From positions 1-48,631 of the forward strand of contig JAEURZ010000022.1 in the NCBI GenBank assembly GCA_016788905.1: a DNA stretch of 48,631 bases, in the 5' to 3' direction. The DNA is from Elusimicrobiota bacterium (lineage in GTDB: Bacteria; Elusimicrobiota; Elusimicrobia; FEN-1173). Every line of letters begins with the position of its first letter. Position 1 is the first letter of the stretch. A program made the translations under genes and the position numbers. Below the pieces are notes generated by a model. It searched no databases. It was not told the DNA's origin and saw nothing but the letters and a program-made list of their open reading frames with translations. Below, in pieces: positions 11,738-20,900 of the stretch.

Positions 11738-12738
11738 GTTCACCCGAACTCATCATTCCGGACGCTCCTTCCGCTCGACAGCGGGCCTGGACCGTTTACG
11801 GAGAGGCCGTTCACGCGGCTCGGGAGATTTATCGCGTGTTGGAGCCAGAACAGAAACAAACCGCGGCCCTTTTCTGGCCGGAAAACATTGTTCGGAAGAT
11901 GTTGTTGCATCTGCGTAACGACAATTCTGAATTGCTCGCCCTTACTCTTCGGTCCGTTCCGGATCATTTCTTGTTCGGTCATGTTCCCAATATCACCCTC
12001 CTTTCCCTTCGACTGGGTTTGGAGGTTGGGCTTGAAGAGGAGGACTCTGTGACGTTGGGGTTGGCGGCTTTTTTAAGTGAATTGGGTTTGGCTCCACTCC
12101 TTGAATTGGCGGCGAAACCGACTAAATTAACAGATGAAGAATTTCGTCTTTTACGCGGCCATGTGGAGGAGGGGAAAAAATTGCTGGACATGTTCCCACT
12201 TCCCGAGAGTGCCATGAAGGCCACGATCCGCGAGGTGATAGGCCAATGCCATGAACGTAGTGGTGGTAAGGGGTATCCGGGGGGGCTCAAAAAGGACGCT
12301 ATTCACCTTTTCGCCCGAATTGTTGGACTCGCTGACACGTACGAAGCTATGACGCATCCCCGGCCTTGGCGTTCACCAACGTTGCCCCATGATGTGTTGC
12401 GCCAAATGATTGAGGAGAACAGGGACGAATTCGATTCGATGTTGGTTCGGTCCTTGGTGGAATGTTTAGGTTTTTACCCTCCCGGAAGTTTTGTTCGCCT
12501 TAATTCCGGTGAAATTGGGCGCGTCACCCGTCCTGAACCGGGATTGCCGTTGCGCCCCCAGGTTTGGATTTTTATGGACACGATGGGTCATCGGTTGGAA
12601 CGCCCGCTGGCTTATTCTCTTGTCACGAGACCCACCCTTTTCGTTCAAGAGGCTGTGAACGAAACCACGATAAAAACCACCGACCCCCGCTTAGCCTTAG
12701 AACTTCGCGCGCAACGTTGGTGGCTCAAAGACGACTAA
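11734..12738 (+). CDS. Degenerate HD-GYP-type protein
   Basis: 334 residues. The middle third follows the HD-GYP plan: a helical segment with LGLAAFLSELGLAPL where HDIGK is expected, then LLRGHVEEGKKLL, then CHERSGGKGYPGGL, then ARIVGLADTYEAMT. The GYP part and the D of the ADxYxAMT motif survive, but the metal-binding His-Asp pair is replaced by Ser-Glu and the first His of HHE is Cys. Cyclic-di-GMP hydrolysis therefore looks unlikely; binding or a scaffold role is possible. The C-terminal 80 residues form a small beta domain, as in some HD-GYP proteins. It overlaps the GH94 gene by ATGA. Confidence 0.78.
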   Translation: MSSPELIIPDAPSARQRAWTVYGEAVHAAREIYRVLEPEQKQTAALFWPENIVRKMLLHLRNDNSELLALTLRSVPDHFLFGHVPNITLLSLRLGLEVGLEEEDSVTLGLAAFLSELGLAPLLELAAKPTKLTDEEFRLLRGHVEEGKKLLDMFPLPESAMKATIREVIGQCHERSGGKGYPGGLKKDAIHLFARIVGLADTYEAMTHPRPWRSPTLPHDVLRQMIEENRDEFDSMLVRSLVECLGFYPPGSFVRLNSGEIGRVTRPEPGLPLRPQVWIFMDTMGHRLERPLAYSLVTRPTLFVQEAVNETTIKTTDPRLALELRAQRWWLKDD

Positions 12739-12741
12739 GCT

Positions 12742-13506
12742 TTGGTCGAAGTGTCTTCTCTCCTCATCTCCCACGTTTCTAAATCGTTTCCATCGGCCGG
12801 AGGGTCACGTCCTGTTCTGTGTGATGTTTCTTTTTCTGTTCCCGAAGGGGGGCTCACATGTCTTTTGGGCCCGAACGGGTCGGGGAAAACCACCCTATTG
12901 AAAACGATCGTGACCTTATTAATCCCGGAGACCGGTGTCGTCCGGGTGGGGGACATCGACGTTCATAAAAATACCGGAAAAGCGAAGCGGTTAATTGGGT
13001 TTGCCTCCACCGAAGATCAATCTTTTTATGGCCGCCTGTCGGCACGGATGAATCTTTGGTTTTATGGACAGATGTATGGTCTTTCCGAGCGTCTTTTTGC
13101 ACAGCGATTAGACTATTTGGTGGATTTACTGGATCTGTCGGGTGGGTTGGAACAACCCTTTCGCGAGTTATCCAGTGGACAAAAACAACGGTTCCTCTTG
13201 GCTCGGGCGGACCTTCACGACCCTTCTGTGTTGATTTTGGATGAACCACACCAGAATCTGGATCCGCGATTTTCTACCCGATTGAGAAAGGTGATTCAGG
13301 AGGAATGGGTGCATCGGAAAAAGAAAACGGTTTTGGTCTCCACCCATCATTTGGAGGACGCCCAAAAGATTTCTGACCATTGGGTTGTTTTGGGGGATGG
13401 AAAAGTTCGGTTTTCGGGATCTCTGGCGGAAGCACGCTCCAATGCGTCCCATTTGGATTTGGAAAAATTCTTCAACTCTTTAACGGAAACCAGCCTTGCC
13501 CGCTAG
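12742..13506 (+). CDS. ABC transporter ATP-binding protein
   Basis: A 254-residue nucleotide-binding subunit. Walker A is GPNGSGKTT (residues 43-51), the signature is LSSGQ (143-147), Walker B is LILDEP (164-169) followed by HQNLDP, and the switch histidine is in VSTHHLEDAQ. The family and the neighbouring ABC-2 permease suggest an exporter of a lipid, polysaccharide, drug or sodium type. The first in-frame start is TTG at 12742, 3 nt after the HD-GYP stop; GTG at 12751 is possible. The end overlaps the permease gene by 11 nt, so the two are translationally coupled. Confidence 0.9.
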   Translation: MVEVSSLLISHVSKSFPSAGGSRPVLCDVSFSVPEGGLTCLLGPNGSGKTTLLKTIVTLLIPETGVVRVGDIDVHKNTGKAKRLIGFASTEDQSFYGRLSARMNLWFYGQMYGLSERLFAQRLDYLVDLLDLSGGLEQPFRELSSGQKQRFLLARADLHDPSVLILDEPHQNLDPRFSTRLRKVIQEEWVHRKKKTVLVSTHHLEDAQKISDHWVVLGDGKVRFSGSLAEARSNASHLDLEKFFNSLTETSLAR

Positions 13507-14305
13507 GACTCTTTGGGCCTTTTTTCGGCGAGACGCCCTGATACACACGTCGTATAAAGTGGGTTTTTTTGTGGACTTGGGAGGAGTCTTTTTTACGGCG
13601 GCCACCTATTATTTCGTCTCGCGGGTGTTTGGTTCCGCGGCGTCACCGTTTCTGGAAAAATACGGGGGGGATTATTTTGCTTTTGTCTTAATTGGTGTGG
13701 CGTTTGCGGCTTATCAAAACGTGGGGTTGAACTCCTTTTCCCAGTCCCTCCGCCAAGAGCAGTTTCTGAACACGTTGGAACCCCTTCTCATGACTCCGGT
13801 AAACACCCCACGTTTTTTGTTGGGGTCTTCCCTTTGGGACTTCCTCTATGCCACGGTGCGGGTGGGGCTCTATCTGGGGTTGGGCGCTCTGTTTTTCGGG
13901 TTTCGAATGACGAACGCTCGCTGGGGGCCCGCTCTCGTGGTGTTGGCTCTTACCCTTTTCGCTTTCATGGGTCTGGGTGTTTTTTCGGCCGCCTTTATCA
14001 TGCGGTTTAAGAGAGGGAACCCTGTGCCGTGGTTTATGGAAGCCGCCAGTAACTTGTTGGGGGGAGTGTTTTTCCCGTTGGTGGCTCTTCCCGTAGGCCT
14101 ACAAACAGCGGCTCAATTCATCCCTATGACACATGCCTTGGAAGGCCTTCGGAAGGCTCTTTTAATGGGGGCGGGATGGACTGACGTGGCTCCCCAATTA
14201 ATGGCTCTCGCCCTGTTTGTTGTGGTGTTGTGGCCCATTGGGATATTGGTTTTTGGTCGTTCCATTCGTCGCGCGCGCGCCGATGGATCGCTTGGACATT
14301 ACTGA
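13496..14305 (+). CDS. ABC-2-type transporter permease
   Basis: A 269-residue integral membrane protein with six predicted helices: roughly residues 22-42, 58-78, 105-130, 137-165, 175-200 and 236-256. The plan and the amphipathic N-terminus ARTLWAFFRRDALIHTSYK fit the ABC-2 permease family. It pairs with the ATP-binding protein whose gene it overlaps. The start is TTG at 13496. The transported substrate is unknown. Confidence 0.85.
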   Translation: MPARTLWAFFRRDALIHTSYKVGFFVDLGGVFFTAATYYFVSRVFGSAASPFLEKYGGDYFAFVLIGVAFAAYQNVGLNSFSQSLRQEQFLNTLEPLLMTPVNTPRFLLGSSLWDFLYATVRVGLYLGLGALFFGFRMTNARWGPALVVLALTLFAFMGLGVFSAAFIMRFKRGNPVPWFMEAASNLLGGVFFPLVALPVGLQTAAQFIPMTHALEGLRKALLMGAGWTDVAPQLMALALFVVVLWPIGILVFGRSIRRARADGSLGHY

Positions 14306-14317
14306 CCTGGAGGTCCG

Positions 14318-14908
14318 ATGAAAAAAATGGTGGGCGTTTTGGGTGTTGTCATTCTCTCGGCCGTTGTTTCAATGGCCGCGGAAGGGCGTTGGGCTGTGGT
14401 ATTGGATAAGACCACGGGCAAGGAGAAAGCGCAACTGCAAACGGAGTCCAAAATAGTTTTGAAAGAGATTTCAATCGAAAGGGTTCGGGAATATGCCCCT
14501 GTGGCCTATGAGAAGGTTCGGGAACGGAAACGGAAAAAGAAAGCCATGCAGCGCGGAGTCCGATTCACACGTCTGACCGCCAAGGATATTTCCGCCACTC
14601 CCTTGGACGGGGGGCGCCTTCTCGTTCTGCAAGAACAAGTCATTGCCATGCCTCCCCAACCGGATGTTCCGACCGGGGACCCTCTTGAATTGAAGGAGGG
14701 AGACCATCGGGAAGCCGAGAAGAACACTATTTTTGTAACTGTATTTGATTCAACTGGGAAGGTTCTGTGGTCACGTAAATTCGGACCCCTTTCCGGGCGC
14801 CTTCCCGTTCATCGAGACTATTGGGCTCTCCCGGCCGTGCCGACGCCCGCTGTTGCCACTGATTCCGGAAATGTTCAAGGGTCAATTAGCGAATCCAAAA
14901 GTGAGTAA
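14318..14908 (+). CDS. Secreted protein of unknown function
   Basis: 196 residues beginning with a clear Sec signal peptide (MKKMVGVLGVVILSAVVSMAA, cleavage after about residue 21). GGAGG at 14309-14313 is spaced 4 nt from the ATG and supports the start. The mature part has a strongly basic stretch, VRERKRKKKAMQRGVRF, around residues 67-83 and a beta-rich second half ending in FVTVFDSTGKVLWSRKFG. The C-terminus is low-complexity Ser/Glu. I recognise no family. It follows the ABC permease in the same run and may be periplasmic. Confidence 0.65.
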   Translation: MKKMVGVLGVVILSAVVSMAAEGRWAVVLDKTTGKEKAQLQTESKIVLKEISIERVREYAPVAYEKVRERKRKKKAMQRGVRFTRLTAKDISATPLDGGRLLVLQEQVIAMPPQPDVPTGDPLELKEGDHREAEKNTIFVTVFDSTGKVLWSRKFGPLSGRLPVHRDYWALPAVPTPAVATDSGNVQGSISESKSE

Positions 14909-15330
14909 TGGGGGGGGAATGCCCCCCGGTGGGGTGCCTTCCGGTGGATGGAGATAAACCTGTTCTCCTTTACGATGGGGATTGTGGTCTTTGTCGGCGT
15001 GTGGTTGGGTGGATTCGCGGACGGGCAGGGGACCGCATTATTTATCTTCGCAATAAAACGGCTGTTCAGAAGTTCCCGGACTTGCACCCCCCTACGCCTC
15101 TCTCCACTTCGGTCATCCTCTTGGATGCGAATGGATCCTTTCATCAAGGCATGGGTGTTTTATTTAAAATTTTCGCTTTATGGGGGACGCCTTTTCTTTG
15201 GAACTTGTCTCGATCGTCTGGGGTTTTTAGGTGGGGGAGTGAAAGGCTCTATCGAATCCTGGCGGTCTTGAGGCCATTTATTTCCAAAGTTTTGGATGTT
15301 TTGTTGGGCCCACCGCCGGAGGATTTATGA
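14908..15330 (+). CDS. DCC-family (DUF393) thiol-disulfide oxidoreductase-like protein
   Basis: A 140-residue protein with the defining YDGDCGLC motif at residues 22-29 near the N-terminus (Cys26 and Cys29), the pattern for which the DCC family is named. The middle contains SVILLDANGSFHQGM, the expected second strand-turn region, and the C-terminal half is hydrophobic and helical. Family members are predicted thioredoxin-like, but few have been tested. The ATG at 14908 shares one base with the preceding stop; the end overlaps miaA by 4 nt. Confidence 0.82.
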   Translation: MGGECPPVGCLPVDGDKPVLLYDGDCGLCRRVVGWIRGRAGDRIIYLRNKTAVQKFPDLHPPTPLSTSVILLDANGSFHQGMGVLFKIFALWGTPFLWNLSRSSGVFRWGSERLYRILAVLRPFISKVLDVLLGPPPEDL

Positions 15331-16322
15331 GTGATTCTCCCTTTCATCCCGCAAAATTGCCGATCCTTTTGATCGTGGGACCCACGGGGTCAGGAAAATC
15401 GGATGTGGCGGTGGAAGTGGCTCGGCGGTTAGCGGCCGAGGTTATCTCCGTGGATTCCCGTCAGGTTTATCGGGGATTAAGTATCGGTACCGCTAAACCG
15501 GAAGGGGAATGGATTCAAACCCCACAAGGGCCCCGTTTCATCGTTCAGGGGATAGTTCATCATTTAATTGACCACGTGTCCCCAGCGGAGCCTTACACGG
15601 CCGGACGGTTCGCTCAAGAAGCGTCTGGTGTTCTTACCGAGCTGGTTCGGCGTGAAATACCTGTGGTGATGGTGGGGGGAACAGGGCTCTATTTTAGGGG
15701 CCTGGTGCGCGGATTAGCCCCCCTACCCCCGGGCGACCCCATAATAAGAAAAAAACTTAACAATCAGGCAAGTCTGGGGGGGCGCGAGGCTCTGCATCGG
15801 GAGCTTGCCCGAGTGGATCCGGCGGCGGCCCATCTGATCCCGCCCAATAACATCCAGCGGGTTATTCGTGCTCTTGAAGTGTATTTGATTACCGGAAGGC
15901 CTCTTTCGGATCTCCAAAAAGAAGGAACGCACCCTTCCCCTTTAGACTACCTTTGGTTTGGACTTCGTTGGAATCCTCAGATCTACGATAAGAGACTCAA
16001 AATCCGTTGCGCGGGGATGGAGGAGGGGATATTGGCTGAAACCAGGACCCTCTTGACGAGCGGAATACCCTTGTCTGCCCCCGCTTTTCAGTCATTAGGA
16101 TACCGAGACGCCATGGCCCACATCAAAGGAGACCTTTCGCGGGAGGCGTTTAGCCAATGTTTATATAAACAGACCCGTTCCTATGTTAAGCGCCAGAACA
16201 CCTGGTTTCGCAGTGAACCAGGGATCACCTGGCTGGACGTGGACTCCCCCTTCGAGCCAAGGAAGCTCGCGGAACGATTGCTCTCTGATCAGAGAATACG
16301 TCACCCGATCAGGGAGGGCTGA
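15327..16322 (+). CDS. miaA: tRNA dimethylallyltransferase
   Basis: MiaA adds a dimethylallyl group to N6 of A37 in tRNAs reading UNN codons. The P-loop GPTGSGKS is at residues 18-25, followed by the family-specific VISVDSRQVYRGLSIGTAKP, HHLIDHVSPAEPYTAGRF and VGGTGLYFRGLVRGL. The C-terminal part has the swivel region ending LYKQTRSYVKRQNTWFR, the RQ-TW tRNA-contact motif. The 331-residue length is normal. It is the last gene of the run that starts with GH94; its start overlaps the DCC gene by ATGA. Confidence 0.96.
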   Translation: MSDSPFHPAKLPILLIVGPTGSGKSDVAVEVARRLAAEVISVDSRQVYRGLSIGTAKPEGEWIQTPQGPRFIVQGIVHHLIDHVSPAEPYTAGRFAQEASGVLTELVRREIPVVMVGGTGLYFRGLVRGLAPLPPGDPIIRKKLNNQASLGGREALHRELARVDPAAAHLIPPNNIQRVIRALEVYLITGRPLSDLQKEGTHPSPLDYLWFGLRWNPQIYDKRLKIRCAGMEEGILAETRTLLTSGIPLSAPAFQSLGYRDAMAHIKGDLSREAFSQCLYKQTRSYVKRQNTWFRSEPGITWLDVDSPFEPRKLAERLLSDQRIRHPIREG

Positions 16323-16324
16323 GG

Positions 16325-16516
16325 TTATTCGTTTGGTGGGGTCTCTATTTTTCTCTTTATTTTATCTTTGTTGTCTTCATAAAATTTACGAATGTTGTCT
16401 ACGTTATCCAGGATCAGCTTGGCTTTGGTTAAGCCAAAGGTCATGCCAAACCGATCCTCCTCGCTTGTTTTAAGACTGATCACTACGTTTCCTTTGAATT
16501 CGCCAATTGTGAACAA
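16325..16516 (-). CDS. Small conserved-type hypothetical protein
   Basis: A 63-residue protein, convergent with miaA (2-nt gap). TTG at 16514-16516 is the start: the minus strand has AAGGAG (complement of 16523-16528) exactly 6 nt before it. The sequence has a short beta hairpin with GEFKGNVVISLK, then a helical tail beginning FGLTKAKLILDNVDNIRKFYED and a charged end. Small proteins of this GEYKGNPVLxL / FGxxKAKxIL style are widespread without a known function (recollection). The frame continues upstream but is interrupted by TAG codons; see the AT-rich region. Confidence 0.55.
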   Translation of the reverse strand: MFTIGEFKGNVVISLKTSEEDRFGMTFGLTKAKLILDNVDNIRKFYEDNKDKIKRKIETPPNE

Positions 16517-16976
16517 TGAAGTCTCCTTCCCATTGAAGTTGTCGTAACCCTACTCTATCTCAGCTCCGGCATTCATTGCAATGATCCCTGTCATATGGGG
16601 AAAATGCAACTTCACAGCCATTGTCATCTCTACGTAAGAACACTACAAAAAATTAGCCGAAAAATCAGATGCGATGATAGGCACCCCCTAAATCAAAAAA
16701 TTGGACGAACACTTTTTCATGAAATAGGGTGACACGTTGGGTATAAAAAACATCAAAATAAACACAACGCCAAGAAAAATGATTTATTTGATAAACATGG
16801 TTAGATTTGAAATTAAAAACACTGATTATTAACTACTTTGATATTTAATGTGATTCTTATTATTCTTGTTATATTTTTGGTGTCCGTGCCTTATTATTTA
16901 ACATAATATATATTATCGGACATAATAAATAGGAGTGATTTGCTCTGTTTTTGTGGATAGAATCAGATCGTTAATT
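16517..16976. other. AT-rich region without a convincing gene
   Basis: This 460-nt stretch is much richer in A and T than its neighbours, especially 16690-16950. On the minus strand, in frame with the small protein at 16325-16516, the reading frame from about 16715 is broken only by TAG codons and contains a possible 25-codon piece starting at MTMAVKLHF. A TGTCCG...CGGACA 6-bp inverted repeat spans about 16880-16921. I see no RNA gene, repeat array or clear promoter. It looks like decayed or recently acquired DNA. Confidence 0.5.
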
Positions 16977-17486
16977 CTATTTCGAGAAAGATTTGGCGAG
17001 CGTCTTTCCTGATTCAAGACCCGGCAGCGTGGCTCGGTATTGGGTTCCTTTTCCTGAGCCGGATCGCGAAGCTAATCCTTCTCTTTCAAGGCGCTCGAAC
17101 GATCTGGAAAGCCTTCGAAGTCCAGCGAATCCCGACATTCGGAGGTCTTCGGCCATTCGGGTCACCGGTACTTCGGATCGACCAAGAAGGCTGTTGTAGC
17201 CGTAAAGGAGGAGCAGGAGGGCATTGGAAAGGCGCTGAAGAACCTCGCCTCGGGGTGGCAGGACCCGCAAACGGACTGTCCTTTGACCCCGGTCTACATC
17301 GTAGACGGGGTGTTCTGTTTCGGCCTTTTCTGGATTTTGTGGGCCGGGAATGCGCCTGGTCTCCATTGCCGACTCTTTGAGTAGCCAAATCTTAGCTTCC
17401 TCTAGCCTGGCCTCGACCGCTTCTCTAGTTCCCTCTGCTTCGAATTCCCGCTCCCCGATCTTGATCTTGACCCGTAGATTATCCAC
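16977..17486 (-). CDS. Probable winged-helix protein of unknown function
   Basis: 169 residues, GTG start at 17486 with GGGGGAT just upstream. The N-terminal 30 residues (VKIKIGEREFEAEGTREAVEARLEEA) form a beta hairpin and helix often seen in short prokaryotic regulators. The C-terminal 90 residues (LSNALLLLLYGYNSLLG, then VPVTRMAEDLRMSGFAGLRRLSRSFERLEREGLASRSGSGKGTQYRAT) read as a winged helix with a recognition helix and wing. The central part (40-75) is variable and charged. There is no partner gene next to it. Call rests on fold reasoning only. Confidence 0.55.
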   Translation of the reverse strand: MDNLRVKIKIGEREFEAEGTREAVEARLEEAKIWLLKESAMETRRIPGPQNPEKAETEHPVYDVDRGQRTVRLRVLPPRGEVLQRLSNALLLLLYGYNSLLGRSEVPVTRMAEDLRMSGFAGLRRLSRSFERLEREGLASRSGSGKGTQYRATLPGLESGKTLAKSFSK

Positions 17487-17736
17487 CGTTATCCCCCGTT
17501 TTTCTGCGCACGCTGAGGCCAGAAAAATGCGATGTTTCGTATTTATTGAACACGTATTGTACTATTACGCACCGTCGTCGAATAGGGGCCGCCTTGTCAT
17601 GATTTCGTCTGGGCGAGATTTTGTCGTCAAAGAAAGCTTCTGGTCGTTTACAATAAATTTACAACTTCTTTAGGGGATCTTAAGGCCCAATTCGTAGGAT
17701 AGGGCTATGGAAACCATGCGAGAGAAGGGAGGCCCT

Positions 17737-17901
17737 ATGGAGCGATCGATTCATTCTGAAGGTGTCTGTGTGCATTGTGCCGGTGAACGAGTTGCCTTTC
17801 TTTGGGCGAAGGATTCCAACCAGGAAGGACGTTGGGTGATCAATGAAGCAGTTAACCCCAATGAGAAATCTTTAAATTCTTGCGATTGTAATTCCAATTA
17901 G
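17737..17901 (+). CDS. Small cysteine-containing protein of unknown function
   Basis: 54 residues with CVHC near residue 11 and a C-terminal CDC, suggesting a four-cysteine metal site. GGGAGG (17727-17732) precedes the ATG at 17737 by 4 nt. An upstream in-frame ATG at 17707 lies 6 nt after a possible -10 TAGGAT, so a 64-residue leaderless form is also possible. It ends 31 nt before the giant protein gene. No family recognised. Confidence 0.4.
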   Translation: MERSIHSEGVCVHCAGERVAFLWAKDSNQEGRWVINEAVNPNEKSLNSCDCNSN

Positions 17902-17932
17902 CTTCCGCGTATCCCGCCACCTTTTCTCCCCC

Positions 17933-20900
17933 ATGTGCGGCTCAGGTTTTCGCGTTCTTCTGGGCGCCATGTTTTTCTTGCTCCATGTTCCAGGGGCGTA
18001 TGCTGTTGAATCTAATTTTTGGCAGGATCGACGTTCGCGTTCTTCTGAAAGGCTCAAATCCCCCCCCACCCCATTCCTGGCGTCCACTTCGTTCGTCTCT
18101 TCCGCTGGCGATCTCGTCCCGGGACGTTTCTCCTCCCCGCTGTTTTTAGGACCATCGGAGCGGTCTTATCGTTCGAGTTCTGGTTTAGGCGGTCTCTCTT
18201 CAGGGAAATCGGAAAAAATTGAATGGATCACTTCTTCCCTTGCGGCGTACGGGGACATTCGGGAAGTTTTTCAATCCTCAAATCCTGCGGCCCCCATGGT
18301 TATTCATTTGCAGGATATTCATGATATTGAAGAAGCTCAGCGTAATCTCGCGGGGATCTTGGACGCATTGCAGCGAGAGGGTGGGGTGGATTTTGTGGGA
18401 CTGGAAGGGGCTGTTGGTCCCTTTCATCTCGAACCTTACCGGGCCTCCCCTTTCCCGGATGTGACCAAAACCATGGCGGATGCCTTTTTGAAACTGGGGT
18501 ATTTATCCGGGCCTGAAGTTGCCGCTATTACCGCAAAAAAAGTTCCATTTCTTTGGGGTGTGGAAGATTTAGGGTTGTATGGGGATCATATTAAGGCGTT
18601 CCAGGAGTCTGAAGATCATCGGTCATCCCTTAGGGAGTCTTTCAATCGGGTATCTTTTGACTTGAACGAAGCTCAGGAACGGTTCTATTCTCCTGAACTC
18701 CGGGCCCTGGAAAACCACCGGAAGGCCTATCAGTCTAATCGTGAACCCTTGACGTCTTTTGTTGACCACCTTTGGAGGGTGGGGACGTTTAATGAAATAG
18801 ATTTCCCCAATATTTCACTCCTCCTCCGTTCCATGGATTGGGAGAAAAAACTGGACTTAAAAATTGTTGAAAAGGAAAGAGCGGAGTTTGTTAAGGAAAT
18901 CACCCGTAAGGTCCCAGAGGCGGCTCTGGTTGTCTTAATTCAAAAAAGTGCGGATTACCGGAAAGGATCACTTCCTTACGGTGCTTATTATAGGTTCCTC
19001 CAGCCGTTTTGCCTTGCCAACGGGATTTCGGTTGCGTCGTACACCAACTTTAATAACTACATTTCATACGTTCTTTTGGCGGAACGGATCCAGAGGGAAG
19101 CCCTTATTGATGAATTGGAATCCCTAGACCTCGCCGCGGACTCTCTTCTTGCCAGAACTCCTGAACAGAAATTCCTGGTAGCCGCCCGCCGATCTTTGGG
19201 TCGGGTGGATCAACTGATTTCTCACAAACTTTCCCCCTCCGAGTGGTACCGCTACCAGAAAGACCGGAAGTTTTTGGAAAAGATTCCGGGTGAACTTTCG
19301 TTACTTCTTGGACGTCCCCTTGATGGGGTGAATAGCCTAACGCTGGAGAGCCTCGCTCCATTTGAAAAATTCTGTGAGCGAGCCTTGGATCGGAACAAGT
19401 CCCTTGTGGAAAATCTTTTGGAGAAAATGAAATCAGAGGGTCGTTCATCAGGGGTCCTTGTGGCCGGAGGTTTCCATACAGAGGGAATGGTTCGTCTGCT
19501 GAGGCAAAAGGGGGTTTCGTTTGTTGTGGTGACCCCGCGGTTATCCAGGGTCCCAGAGGGAGGCAGTCCCTTGGATGTGTTTAGTCGACAACCACGCCCC
19601 TTGGAAAAACTATTAGCGGGTGACGTCATCCATTTGAATTTCCCCCTTCAAACCCAAGCGGGGACCGAAGCCGCCAATTTAGTCTCAACGAGAGCGGATG
19701 GATTCCTACGTCAGGAAACGTCCCATGTTCTTTGGTCTTCCCTTCGGTATTTTTTGGAAAAATTGAAACGGGGATTCCAAGGGGACAATTTAGAGCAATT
19801 CGAATCCTTTGCGAGCCCGTTTAAAACGATTGTTGGCGTTTCTTCTCGCGTTTTCGAGTTCAAGGGGCGTTCGGCCATGGCCGTGAGAGTCAGGAAAAGA
19901 AACGGGACTGAACAAGAATTCCTTATCGTGTCTGAGCCGCAAGGCAGCAAATATGTGGTTGATTTACCGAAAAATCCGCTCTATCAGAGCCCTTTTTTAC
20001 TTGATGAAATTTCAACGATGGTATCTCTGTACGATTTTAATTGGTTTGGACCCATGGAATTTGGCCCTGTCTCTTGGGCGCGGGAGTATATTCCGGATTT
20101 CTGGATTTCAAACCGCCGTGCGATTCGACGCTTTGTTCCCCGTCTTTTGGGGGGACTTCTTTACCCTTCTTGGGAAGTCAAAACGGAAGCGCGTATGGAG
20201 GAAGCGCACGACGCCTTTATTCAGCGGGCAATCGCTCTGGGAGTACCCGCAACCGTTTTGAACGGAATTGCCGCCCACATGCGACGATCACGGGAGTTGG
20301 CAAACCGTATTTCCCGCGACTTAAATTTAAGCTCTGGCGATCGAAATGACCTTCGCTTGGCCGCGATCATTCATGATACAGGGAAATTCCATCCTGATTG
20401 TGTGCACAGTATTGCCAGCCGCGCGATCTTTGGGCCAACCGCGGATGTTCAAGAGGAACTTCAAAAACATGAATCCGTCGTTTTTGAAATGATGGAGAGA
20501 GAGGAATTGCCAATAACAGAGAACGTTGCGCGTATTCTAAAAGTGCACAGTGCCCTTGGTCCCCGCTCAAACGAGCAATTAGCGACTATTCCGGGGGTGA
20601 CAGACCGGCACATCCGATTGGCTCTTTTGCTCGCCATGATTGACGTGTCGGACGGGTACCGTGACATGCATCGTCCCTATATCCAAACCCGTGTCATTAC
20701 AAACAATGAAGGATTTCCAACGGCGGAACAACTTCGGAGAGAATTCCAAAGATATTCCAATAAATTAAGAGAGACCCGTAGACCCTACCGTCATGATCTT
20801 TCTGAGTGGGCCGATCGCAAATATGATGAGCTCTTAAAAAAGACATGGTTTCGAATCGCCACTGAAAAGACCCTCTTTGAATTCATCGCATTAAGAGCAA

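Noticed and set aside
16520-16720. Amber stop recoding (TAG read as an amino acid)
   Set aside because: Several well-identified genes here end with TAG (rhomboid, giant protein, ABC ATPase, zinc ribbon), so TAG is a normal stop in this organism.
16940-17490. DnaA-box-like sites next to an AT-rich tract (CTATCCACA on the minus strand near 16949-16957; TTATCCACC near 17478)
   Set aside because: Each has one mismatch and the second is the start codon region of a gene; there is no dnaA, rep or gid gene, and no cluster of boxes, so an origin call is unsupported.
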